DNA of 64,000 nt from JAUIIK01 sp963709995. Its GTDB lineage: Bacteria; Chloroflexota; Chloroflexia; Thermomicrobiales; CFX8. Positions 23,689-32,419 of this stretch are shown piece after piece. The stretch covers positions 62,001-126,000 of the forward strand of contig CAVPYN010000013.1 in the NCBI GenBank assembly GCA_963709995.1. Reading direction: 5' to 3'. Under the pieces are notes generated by a model. The model saw only the letters and a list, made by a program, of their open reading frames with translations, made no database searches and was not told where the DNA came from. The position numbers and the translations under genes were made by a program. Every line of letters starts with the position of its first letter. Positions within the stretch are counted from its first letter, which is position 1.

Positions 23689-24891
23689 TCAGCGTCGAGA
23701 TTGATCTTCAAGGTGATCGATCACGTCGCGAAGAGCATCGATGCCCGCGAGAGTGTTCTGGGCCCCACCCGCAAATGAGAGCCGCAACCAGCCCTCACCG
23801 GATGGACCGTAGAAGGTCCCCGGCGTCAGAACGACGCCGCACTCGTCTAGCAATCGCTCTGCAAGCTCCCGGCTGCTTACTCCGTACCTGCGAAAGTCGA
23901 CGTAGACGTAGAACGCGCCTTCGGGCTTAAGCCAGCGCAGATCGGAAATCCCGGCGAGCCGCTCTTCGACCGCCGCCAAACGCTCGTCGTAGATCTGTCG
24001 TTGCTCCTCGATGCATTCCTGCGGCCCGGTCAACGCCGCGACGCCCGCCGCCTGGACGAAGGGCGCGGCGAGCCGTCCGGTCGCCATCGAGAGGCGTTCA
24101 AAGCGCTCGATGACCTCCGCTGGTGCGACGTTGTAGCCCAGCCGCCAGCCAGTCATCCGGTAGCTCTTCGAGAAGCTAAAGACGCTGATGGTGTGGGCGG
24201 CGAAGGCCGGATCGAGTGCGACGATGCTGATGTGCCGGTGTGGCTCGTAGGTCAGATGCTCGAAGACCTCGTCGGAGATGATCGTCAGGTCGTGGTCGAC
24301 CGCGATCTCCCCGATTATCCGTAGCTCTTCTTTGTCCATCACCGCCCCGCTCGGGGCGGATGGTGTGTTGATCAGGATCGCGTGAGTTTGATCTGTGAGT
24401 GTGGTCTCAATGGCCTCGCGGTTCCAGCGTAGCTGCCCGTCCACGAACTGGAGCGGCGCAAATCTCGGTTCAGCCCCAACGACGCTGATCGCGTCGATGA
24501 AGGGCCCGTAGGTGGGATCGCTGACGACGACTTCGTCACCTGGTTGTGTCACCGCCTGGAGCGCCAGCAATATCCCCATCGCGCTGCCGTTGGTGACGAA
24601 GATCTCCCGTTTGGGATCGACCGTCAGGTCATTGTAACGCTCCAGCTTGGCGGCGATTGCCGTATGGAGTTCGGGGGCGCCGCGTGACGGTGCGTAGCGG
24701 GTTTGTCCACCTTCGAGCGCCGCCATCCCAGCTTCAACGATGTGTTGCGGTGTCGGTAGGTCCGATTCCCCGAGAACGAGCGGATAGACTGGCAGCCCGG
24801 CCGCAACCCTCGCTTCCGCCAATGATTGGAAGTGCAGGACCTCATCGGCCTGAAACGCCAGGGCTCGCCGATTCACCTCGCTCGACCTCAT
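23689..24891 (-). CDS. Class I/II PLP-dependent aminotransferase
   Basis: 400 residues, intact, fold type I. Recognisable parts: LVLGESDLPTPQHIVEAGMA near the N-terminus, the cofactor-contact GSAMGILLALQAVTQPGDEV, the substrate/PLP segment NTPSAPSGAVMDKEEL, DHDLTIISDEVFEHLTYE (the Asp that binds the pyridine nitrogen) and the Schiff-base lysine in SFSKSYRMTGWRLGY. The C-terminal GEGWLRLSFAGG holds the carboxylate-binding Arg. Closest in layout to aspartate/aromatic aminotransferase subgroup I-gamma. The substrate cannot be fixed, since flanking genes are unrelated remnants and a peptidase. Confidence 0.9.
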   Translation of the reverse strand: MRSSEVNRRALAFQADEVLHFQSLAEARVAAGLPVYPLVLGESDLPTPQHIVEAGMAALEGGQTRYAPSRGAPELHTAIAAKLERYNDLTVDPKREIFVTNGSAMGILLALQAVTQPGDEVVVSDPTYGPFIDAISVVGAEPRFAPLQFVDGQLRWNREAIETTLTDQTHAILINTPSAPSGAVMDKEELRIIGEIAVDHDLTIISDEVFEHLTYEPHRHISIVALDPAFAAHTISVFSFSKSYRMTGWRLGYNVAPAEVIERFERLSMATGRLAAPFVQAAGVAALTGPQECIEEQRQIYDERLAAVEERLAGISDLRWLKPEGAFYVYVDFRRYGVSSRELAERLLDECGVVLTPGTFYGPSGEGWLRLSFAGGAQNTLAGIDALRDVIDHLEDQSRR

Positions 24892-25020
24892 CTCATCGAT
24901 GGCCGGTGGGTGTCTGTCACCGGCGGGATCTGATCGAGCGTCAGTGTAGAACGGCGAGCCCGTTATGGCTCTGTTGTGCTCCCGTCATGAGCTATGTACG
25001 AACCGTGACCGGAGCACGCT

Positions 25021-26559
25021 CTAGTCGGCCGACCAGCTGAAATCGCGGTCGATGGGCCAGAGCGGGCGCTGGAGGTGTCGGAAAGGCAGGCTCTCGTAAT
25101 CGACGGTGCTGGCCCCCGGCGAAGCAAGCTCGATGATCTTCGAGACGATCGGACGCAACGATGCCCGGTGCGCCTGGTTCGACTTCACGACGATGATCTT
25201 CTTTTCGTCAAAGACGATCCCGGCGCTCTTCATGAAATCGCGGTCATTTCTGGTGCGCTGTTTCGTGAAGATAACGTCGATCTTGTTGTCCAGTCGCAGG
25301 ACGACCCGCATCCCGGCGTCGGCTTCGCGCCAGGCCTCGCGGGTGACTTCCTTGCCCCAGCCGCCGTGGGTCGGGCCACAGATCATGTACTGCCCGTCAT
25401 CGATTGTCTTGACCTTGCCCTTGATCGTGATCGGTTCGTAGAAACGCTGGTCGATACTCGCGCCAACTTCCATCTCCAGCGTTGCGCCGACACCGGCTGC
25501 GATAGCCGCATCCACGACGTTGGCGTCGCGAATTGTCACAACGGCGTCGCGCGCACCCTGCCGGATCAGGCTCTCTAGCACGGCGGGGCTATCTGAGGGC
25601 GTCGAGCTGCCGGGATCGTCGCCGAGATCGACCAGCACGACCGGCTTTTCCTCGTCGCTCTCGATCGCCAGTTTCACGCCTTCGTCGATCGGGTAGATCG
25701 GGCGGACGCTGAGGATCTCGTGCCGCTTTGCCCAGACTCGCTCGGCCATCTCCTTCGCCAGCCGTTCGGCCAGTTCGGGATCGCCATCGGTCGTCGCGAT
25801 GACCGACATGCTCGCTTCGGGCGTGTCGGCGTAGCCATAGCCACCCAGAATCGTAACGTCGATGACGCCCGGTGTGTCCTCGACCGCCTCGCGGATGAGA
25901 TTGAGCTGGTAGAGCGGCAGCATCTCCTCCTCGGCGGCGTCGTGGGACCAGGTGCTCTGGCCGATGTTCGGCCCGATGATCGGGACATGCACCAGCTTGG
26001 TCACCGGATTGATCTCGCCGTCGAGAATCCGCAGCATGCACGCGCCCGCTTCGAGACCGCACTCGTAGCTATCGACGTGCGGGTTGGTGTTGTTCGGGAA
26101 CGCGCCAGAGAGCAGCGCCACCTCGTCGTGAGTCATGATGCCATGGAAGTCGTAGGTCGCGACAAAGGGAATGCCCTCGCCGAGCGCATCACGCGCCGCC
26201 TGCAGCAAGTTGCCCTCGGCGTCGGTGTAGGGGTCGTCCGCCGCCATAGCCCCGTGGAGGGCAAAATAGACACCATCGAGTGGCATCGCCTCTTTGAGCC
26301 CGTTGACGATGATGTCACGATAGTGCTCGAAGATCTCGGCGCTGATGAGCCCGCCGTGGATGAATCGGATGTCAGCGATCGGCACGATCTCGATATCGTC
26401 GCGCTGGACCGTTTCGAGGAAACCACCGACGTAGCTTCTCGGGTGCGTGTGGTCGATGAGCGCCTGCCCAAGATGCAGATCGGCGTCCGGCTCGGTATTC
26501 TGCTCTAGCGCAAAGGTGTTCGTCTCGTGGAAGAAGGACGCAACCGCGACGCGTTTCAC
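25021..26559 (-). CDS. M81-family metallopeptidase (MlrC-like)
   Basis: 512 residues. The N-terminal DUF1485 part begins VAVASFFHETNTFA and includes YFALHGAMAADD, VATYDFHGIMTHDEV and HVDSYECG, the conserved His/Asp residues that bind the metal. The C-terminal MlrC domain (about 300-490) includes VVLVDLGDDPGSSTPSDSPA and YMICGPTHGGWGKE. MlrC in sphingomonads completes microcystin degradation, but most M81 genes sit in organisms without that pathway. The GTG start at 26559 overlaps the stop of the DinB gene by four bases, so they are translated together. Confidence 0.9.
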   Translation of the reverse strand: MKRVAVASFFHETNTFALEQNTEPDADLHLGQALIDHTHPRSYVGGFLETVQRDDIEIVPIADIRFIHGGLISAEIFEHYRDIIVNGLKEAMPLDGVYFALHGAMAADDPYTDAEGNLLQAARDALGEGIPFVATYDFHGIMTHDEVALLSGAFPNNTNPHVDSYECGLEAGACMLRILDGEINPVTKLVHVPIIGPNIGQSTWSHDAAEEEMLPLYQLNLIREAVEDTPGVIDVTILGGYGYADTPEASMSVIATTDGDPELAERLAKEMAERVWAKRHEILSVRPIYPIDEGVKLAIESDEEKPVVLVDLGDDPGSSTPSDSPAVLESLIRQGARDAVVTIRDANVVDAAIAAGVGATLEMEVGASIDQRFYEPITIKGKVKTIDDGQYMICGPTHGGWGKEVTREAWREADAGMRVVLRLDNKIDVIFTKQRTRNDRDFMKSAGIVFDEKKIIVVKSNQAHRASLRPIVSKIIELASPGASTVDYESLPFRHLQRPLWPIDRDFSWSAD

Positions 26560-27101
26560 TCCCCGGCTCCGACCGTCTCCAGCACATCGAGCAGCTGCCC
26601 CATCTCTCCGCGATGCTCGGCTTCGTGCTGAATCAGGTGATGGACGACCCAGGCTGTCGATACGACCGCGTCCGAAATCTCCCGTGGCCGGCTGAACTCC
26701 TCATCCGACAGACCAGCCAGTGTGTCGATCAGTTGTTCGCGCACCCAGGCCAGGCGCTCGAGGTGGCTGTCGAGCGAGACACCGGTCACAGACGTCAGGT
26801 TGCCGCGCTCATCGCGATGGTTGTATGGAAATATCGCGATTGCCTCGTCGGGATAACTCTCCCGCTCCTGGATCTCAACGTAGAGCCAATCGGCTTCGAT
26901 GATGGCGATGTGATAGAGCAGCGTCCCGATGGTGTGCTGGTGGTAGGGCGCGACGGCATCGACCGTCACCGGCCCGACCCGCTCCAGCGTTTCCAGCGTC
27001 CGCCTGCGTCCATCTTCCAGCGCCGCGATCCAGAGGCCAACACCAGGCGACACACCGCGTGGTGAGTTGAGCGTGATCTGTCGTGTTTCGGTTGTTGCCA
27101 T
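26556..27101 (-). CDS. DinB-family four-helix protein coupled to the M81 gene
   Basis: 181 residues. The DinB pattern is clear: first metal-site His in YHQHTIGTLLYHIAIIEADW, a middle loop with PYNHRDERGNLTSVTG, and the terminal VVHHLIQHEAEHRGEMGQLL with the His pair. It is not part of the 20.8-22.8 kb run; it lies between ileS and the M81 peptidase and overlaps the latter by four bases. Such coupling suggests a shared process, but which one is unknown. Upstream, a 65-base gap separates it from the ileS stop, so it may be at the end of the T-box-controlled transcript. Confidence 0.85.
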   Translation of the reverse strand: MATTETRQITLNSPRGVSPGVGLWIAALEDGRRRTLETLERVGPVTVDAVAPYHQHTIGTLLYHIAIIEADWLYVEIQERESYPDEAIAIFPYNHRDERGNLTSVTGVSLDSHLERLAWVREQLIDTLAGLSDEEFSRPREISDAVVSTAWVVHHLIQHEAEHRGEMGQLLDVLETVGAGE

Positions 27102-27165
27102 GTATGTTGCCCACGCTATCCACTTCAGCGATCGTTCGCCTCCACTGCCCGGGCATCATACATCC

Positions 27166-30100
27166 CTACCGCTTGTCCATCAGCGACCCGACACGAGTCA
27201 GCCCGGCGTAGGCGACGTGGTTGCCGAGCTTGATGTCGTCGTGGTGGGCGCAGTCTTCGGCGTCGCCGGCGGCGATTTCCTCGGCGAGGGTCTCGGCCTT
27301 GATGTAGGCGGCGTGGGTCTTGATTGCCTCGGCTGCGTCGCCGGTCGCGCTGTAGACGAGCTTGATCGTATCCTCGATCTGCAAACCGGCCTGTTTGCGC
27401 AGGTCCTGGACGCCACGGACGAAGTCGCGGGCCATGCCCTCCAGCATCAATTCGTGGGTCAACGTCGTGTCGAGCGCGGCCAGGATGTCGCCATCTTCTG
27501 CTACGTTGAAGCCTTCACGCTCGGCTACGTCGACCAGCACTTCCTCGTCGGTCAGTTCAACCTTGTCGCCATTGAGCGAAACGGTCACGTTGCCACCTGA
27601 GCGGAATGTCGCCGCAGCCTCCGTTGGGTCGAGCTGCATGATCGCGCCACGCAGTGCGTTCATCTGCTTGCCGTACTTCGGACCCAGCACCGCGAAGTTG
27701 GGCTTGACCTGGTACTCGGCGTACTCGGCCGGATCGTCGATCCAGGCGATGCTCTTGACGTTCAGCTCGTCGAGCAGTTGCTCCTGCAACGCGTCGACGC
27801 CGCTGCGGACCTCCCCGTTGCGCGCCCAGATGTAGAGCGTCGAGAGCGGCTGGCGTACCTTGACGCTGGCCTTGTTGCGGGCCGCGCGGCCCAGGTTTGT
27901 CACCCGCAGCAGCGCCGCCATATCGCGGTCGAGCGCAGCGTCGACCTTTGCGGCGTCCACCTCCGGGTAGTCGTTCAGGTGGATCGAGCGAGGAGCCTCC
28001 GGCGCTACCGCGACGACGAGGTTCTGATACATCTCCTCGGTCAGGAACGGTGTAAATGGCGCCATCAACTTGGCCAGATCGACCAGCACCTCGTAGAGCG
28101 TCTGGTAGGCGGCTGCTTTGTCGCGGTCGGCTTCTGTCTTCCAGAAGCGGCGGCGGTTGCGGCGGATGTACCAGTTGGATAACTCCTCGATAGCGAAGTT
28201 CTCGATCGCCTTCGTCGCACGGACCGGGTCGTAGTCGTCCAGCCCGGCGCGCACCTCGGCGATCGTGCCCTGCAAGCGGGAGATGATCCAGCGGTCGAGC
28301 AGCGTGCGCTCGGCGAGCGGCACCTGGTTCTCGGGCAGCGTCGGGTCGAAGCCGTCGAGGGCGGCGTAGTTGGCGAAGAAGGCGTAGGAGTTCCAGATCG
28401 GGATGATGACTTGCCGCCGGACCTCGTCGCCGGTGCCATAGCCGAAGTTGACGTTGATCCAGGGCGTCTGGCGGCAGAACAACCAGCGCATGACGTCCGA
28501 GCCCATGCGGTCGGCCGCTTCGTCGAAGGGGATCGAGTTGCCCCAGCTCTTGTGCATCTCGCGGCCGTGCTCGTCGCGCACCAGTGCGTGACCGAGGCAG
28601 GTCAGGTAGGGCGCTTCGTCGGCCATGACGACGCTCTGAGCCAGCATCGAATAGAACCAGTTGCGGAACTGGCCGGGGAAGGACTCGGTGATGAAGTCGG
28701 CCGGGAACCACTTCCTCCACTTGTCTTCGATCTTCGGTGTAGTACATCGTGCTGAAGGGCACGGCCCCGGCGTCGAGCCAGGGGTTGCCGACGTCTTTGA
28801 TCCGGCTCACTTCGGCGTGCCGCAGGCCGAGCAGCGGATCTTGACGGCGTCGACCCAGGGGCGGTGCGGCGAGTTGCCCTCGAACTCGTCCCAGCCCGGA
28901 AATGGCGCGCTCTTTGCAGTTCTTCCTTCGAGCCGATGACCTCGAATTCGCCGCACTCCTCGCACTCATAGATAGGCAGAGCGAGACCCCAGTAGCGCTT
29001 CTTCGAGATCATCCAGTCGTCCATGTTGCGCAGCCAGTCGATCTCGCGCTCTTCGCCGAATTCGGGGATCCAGCGAATGTCGCGGGTGATCTCCATCAGC
29101 CGCTCGCGCAGCGGTCCCATCGCGATGTACCACTCGTCGACGACGCGAAAGACGACGTCGGTCTTGCAGCGCCAGCAGGTCGCGTAGCGGTGGCTGTAGT
29201 CGTGGTCGTAGAGCAGCAGGCCGCGCGCGCGCAGGTCGTCGATGACCGGCTTGGCGACATCGTGGGCGTACATCCCGCTGAGGAAGTCGAAGCCCTCGTA
29301 GAAATGACCCATTTCGTCGATCGGCGCGATGACCTGGAGATCGTGCACCTTCGAGAGTTGGTAGTCCTCGCGGCCACAGCCTGGTGCGATGTGGACGATG
29401 CCGCTTCCCTCGTCTGCTGCAACATCATCCCAGGCGATGACTCGATGTTTCGACATCGGCATTGGCCGGCAGATGGTCGTAGAAGTCCGGTATAGCTCCG
29501 GCCGATCAGATCCGTGCCCGTGACCCTACTCGAGCTCGATGTAGTCGCCGCGCAGCGCGTGCTGCATCGCTTCCTCGGCCAGGTAGAAGATGTGGCCATG
29601 CTGCTCGACTTTGACGTAGGTCAGCTCGGGATGGACCGCCGCCGCGACGTTGGCCGGCAGCGTCCAGGGCGTCGTCGTCCAGACCAGCAGCGAGGCGTCC
29701 TCGTCGTCTAGCTTCAGCAGCGCGTAGAGCGAGCGGTGGGTCCGGTCGGTGTAGCCCTCGCCGATCTCCATCTCGGAGAGGCCAGTGCCGCAGCGCGGGC
29801 ACCAGGGCATTGAGTCGTCGCCCTTGTAAAGGAGACCCTTCTCGTTGCACTGCTTCAGGAAGTTCCAGATCGTGTAGTTGTTGACGTCGGACATCGTGAA
29901 GTAGGAGTCGTCCCAGTCCATGAAATTGCCGAGCCGTTTGGTCTGCTCGGTGATGAATCGTGGCGTACTTGAGCACGCGTTCCTTGCACGTCTCGACGAA
30001 CTCGGTCGATGCCGTATTCCTCGATGTCGCGCTTTGAGGTGAAACCCAGTTCGCGCTCGACCTCGACCTCGACCCAGAGCCCCTGGCAGTCGAAGCCGTT

Positions 30101-30374
30101 CTGGTAGCGCTGCTTGTGGCCGAGCATCGTGTGATAGCGCACCCAGAGATCTTTGTAGGTGCGGCCCCAGGCGTGGTGGACGCCCATCGGGTTGTTGGCG
30201 GTGATCGGGCCATCGAGGAAGGACCAGTTGGTCGCGCTGTTGTCGTTCTTGCTGAGGTAGTCCTCAACAATCCCGTCGCCATACCACCAGTGCAGCCGAT
30301 CCCGTTCCATGGCCGGGAAATCGACCCTGGTTTCGACGGAGTTGAATGTCTTCTTCGCTTGGTGCGGATGCCAT
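27166..30374 (-). CDS. ileS: Isoleucyl-tRNA synthetase (several frameshifts)
   Basis: The full span allows about 1,070 residues, normal for the long IleRS form. Visible parts: FLDGPITANNPMGVHHAWGR (HIGH region), an editing domain with VWTTTPWTLPANVAAAVHPE, VLPRPVPQ-type frame breaks in the middle, the KMSKS-like MHKSWGNSIPFDEAADRMGS, and the anticodon-binding and C-terminal parts to the stop at 27166. Frames change near 30345, 29990, 29935, 29500, 28905 and 28755. As this enzyme is essential and no second copy is in view, sequencing indels are the simplest cause. The preferred start is the ATG at 30374, with GGGAAAGG upstream. Expression is governed by the T-box. Confidence 0.9.
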
Positions 30375-30641
30375 GCTGCGTGCCTTTCCCTGAACGTCCT
30401 CGTTGGAGTCAATCAGCTGCTTCGCTGGACATCGATAACACCCAAGACTGATCATTTCGACCGGAAGCTGCGGAGTCGAGAAATCCCAGGTGGACAATGC
30501 TGTGAAACGTCGCTGCAAACCTGTCGCTCCCTCGTTCGATCATCGTTCTGTCGCGATTAGGCAATGCACGCATCGCCGGTACGGGTGCTGGTCCGTGAGG
30601 CGATCGACGGCGCGGGCCGATCAGGCACCGCACTGCGGCGC

Positions 30642-30948
30642 AAACAAAAACACCCATCCTCGCGAACGAGGACGGGCGTCACCCGCGGTACCACCTCGGT
30701 TGTCCGCGCAATGCATGCACGGACCACTCACTCCGGTACGGCCCGCCGATGCGAGCGATACCGGCGCCGCTGGTAACGGGCGGCGAACCCGGCCACGTCT
30801 ACTGGGGTTGGATTAACCCGTTTGGGTGGCGGCTCGGGAAGGATTTTCCACCGGTTGCTTGCCGTCCGGCTCCCACCAGCCCGGACTCGCTTGGGGCATC
30901 CACCCCGGTGTACTCGTTTCCGTCAACACCTGTCTCTGCCTCTCGGCA
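30642..30948 (-). ncRNA. T-box riboswitch (isoleucine specifier) controlling ileS
   Basis: The minus strand has the full order of a class I transcriptional T-box. A start-of-Stem-I GGAAACGAGTAC is followed by the AGCGAGTCCGGG/GGTGGGAGCCGG distal elements. Then comes GGAAAATCC with specifier ATC (plus coordinates 30842-30844), an Ile codon. AGTAGACGTGGCCGGG and CCGTTACC come next, and the T-box sequence AGGTGGTACCGCG lies at 30684-30696. A GC-rich terminator hairpin at 30651-30679 follows, with its T-tract at 30646-30650. Uncharged tRNA-Ile would pair with the specifier and the T-box bulge and block the terminator. A 268-base stretch separates it from the ileS start. Confidence 0.93.
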
Positions 30949-30954
30949 TGTTCC

Positions 30955-30963
30955 AGTATAACA
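30955..30963 (-). promoter_or_regulatory. Extended -10 promoter of the T-box/ileS transcript
   Basis: On the minus strand TGTTATACT (extended -10, TGnTATACT) lies about seven bases before the predicted leader start. The -35 region is poor, as is usual for extended -10 promoters. Confidence 0.5.
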
Positions 30964-31134
30964 CCGCGTCCAGCGGCGACGATGCAACCCACGATCTATC
31001 GGGCAGGCTAGCTAGTCGTGGCAATAGTGCCGTCAAGTGCTATTGCGGTTGTGAAAAGGTGGAGAGCAATGTGTATGCTCATCTCGTACAGGCAAACTGC
31101 TCAGAGTGATAGTCCTCGGAGGTCTCTTCGTAAG

Positions 31135-32419
31135 GTGAAGCATTCGATTCTCGACCGGCACTTCCAGGGGTTGTGGCGTAACGGGAACTTCCTGAAGCTG
31201 TGGGCCGGGGAGACGATCTCGGAGTTCGGGACGCAGATCAGCTTCGTCGCGATTCCGTTGCTGGCGGTGCTCACGTTCGAAGCGTCGCCGTCGCAGATGG
31301 GACTGCTAGCGGCGTCGAGCGAGTTGCCCGCCCTGACGCTGGCGCTCTTCATCGGCGTCTGGGTCGACCGCTTGCGCCGGCGTGCTGTGATGATGGTCGC
31401 GAATATCGGGCGGGCGTTTCTTCTCTTCCTGATTCCCCTGGCCGTCTGGTCAGGGATGCTGAATATCTGGTTCCTGTACGTCGTCTCGTTCCTGGCCGGG
31501 ACGCTGACTGTCTTCTTCGCCGTCGGCTACCAGTCCTATCGTGCCGACCATCGTGCGCCGCGATCAACTGGTCGAGGGCAATAGCAAGCTCGCGACAAGT
31601 GCCTCCGGCTCGCTCATTGTCGGACCGGCGATTGCTGGCGCGCTCGTCCAGATCGCCTCAGCGGCCTTCGCCGTTCTGATCGATGCTATCTCCTATCTCG
31701 TGGCGGCTATCTTCCTCTGGCGCATCGACGCACAGGAAAGCGCACCATCACCACGGGAGTCGCGGTCGGGCATCTGGCGCGAGATTGGCGAAGGGCTGAG
31801 GGTCATTCGCGACGAGCCGATTCTACGGACGCTCGGTATCAGCACCGGGATCGCCGTCCTCTTCGAGAATATCCAACTCGTCGCCGTCATCCTCTATATC
31901 ACCCGTGATCTGGGGTTGAGTGCGGGGGTGTTCGGAATCATCTTCGCCTCCGGCGGCGTGGGCTATCTCATCGGTGCCGTGGTGGCGAATCGGTTGTCGG
32001 CGTGGCTGGGGCTTGGCCGGGTGATTGTCGGCGGGCTGTGCCTGAGTTCTGTGAGCAATGGACTGGTGCCGTTGGCAAGCGGCTCGACCGTGTTCGCGGT
32101 CGGAGTGTTGCTCGTCGCCTTCTCAACTGGCGCGGCGGGTGGGACGATTTACGATCTGAATCAGGTCAGCCTGCGACAGGCCGTCACGCCGGACCGGCTG
32201 CTCGGACGGGTCGCGGCAGCCTCCGAGTGGTCATTCGAGGCGCGGCACCTGTCGGTGCGCTGTTGGCGGCTTGCTTGGCGAGTGGCTCGGTTCCGTGGGG
32301 CGTTGGTCGTCGCCGCGGCCGGTTTTCCGGTGGCCGTGCTCGTCGTCTGGTTCTCGCCGGTGCGTCTGTTGCTTGTTCCTCCGGAAGAGCCCGGTCCTGG
32401 CTTACGAAGCTACCAGTAG
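31135..32419 (+). CDS. MFS transporter (frameshifted)
   Basis: From the GTG at 31135 (GGAGG 12 bases upstream) the protein reads FLKLWAGETISEFGTQISFV, a typical helix 1 of the MFS_3/enterobactin-exporter group, then FIGVWVDRLRRRAVMMVANI (loop 2-3). The frame shifts near 31540. The second half continues with VEGNSKLATSASGSLIVGPA, GVFGIIFASGGVGYLIGAVV and, after two further shifts near 32225 and 32300, ends at 32419. Total about 428 residues, normal for the family. Its 3' end meets that of the cysteine-rich gene (ten-base overlap of the two open frames). Substrate unknown. It is divergent from the T-box leader. Confidence 0.75.

Noticed and set aside
25021..26559. M81 peptidase as evidence for microcystin degradation
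   Set aside because: No MlrA, MlrB or MlrD homologue is nearby, and M81 genes are common in bacteria lacking the pathway.
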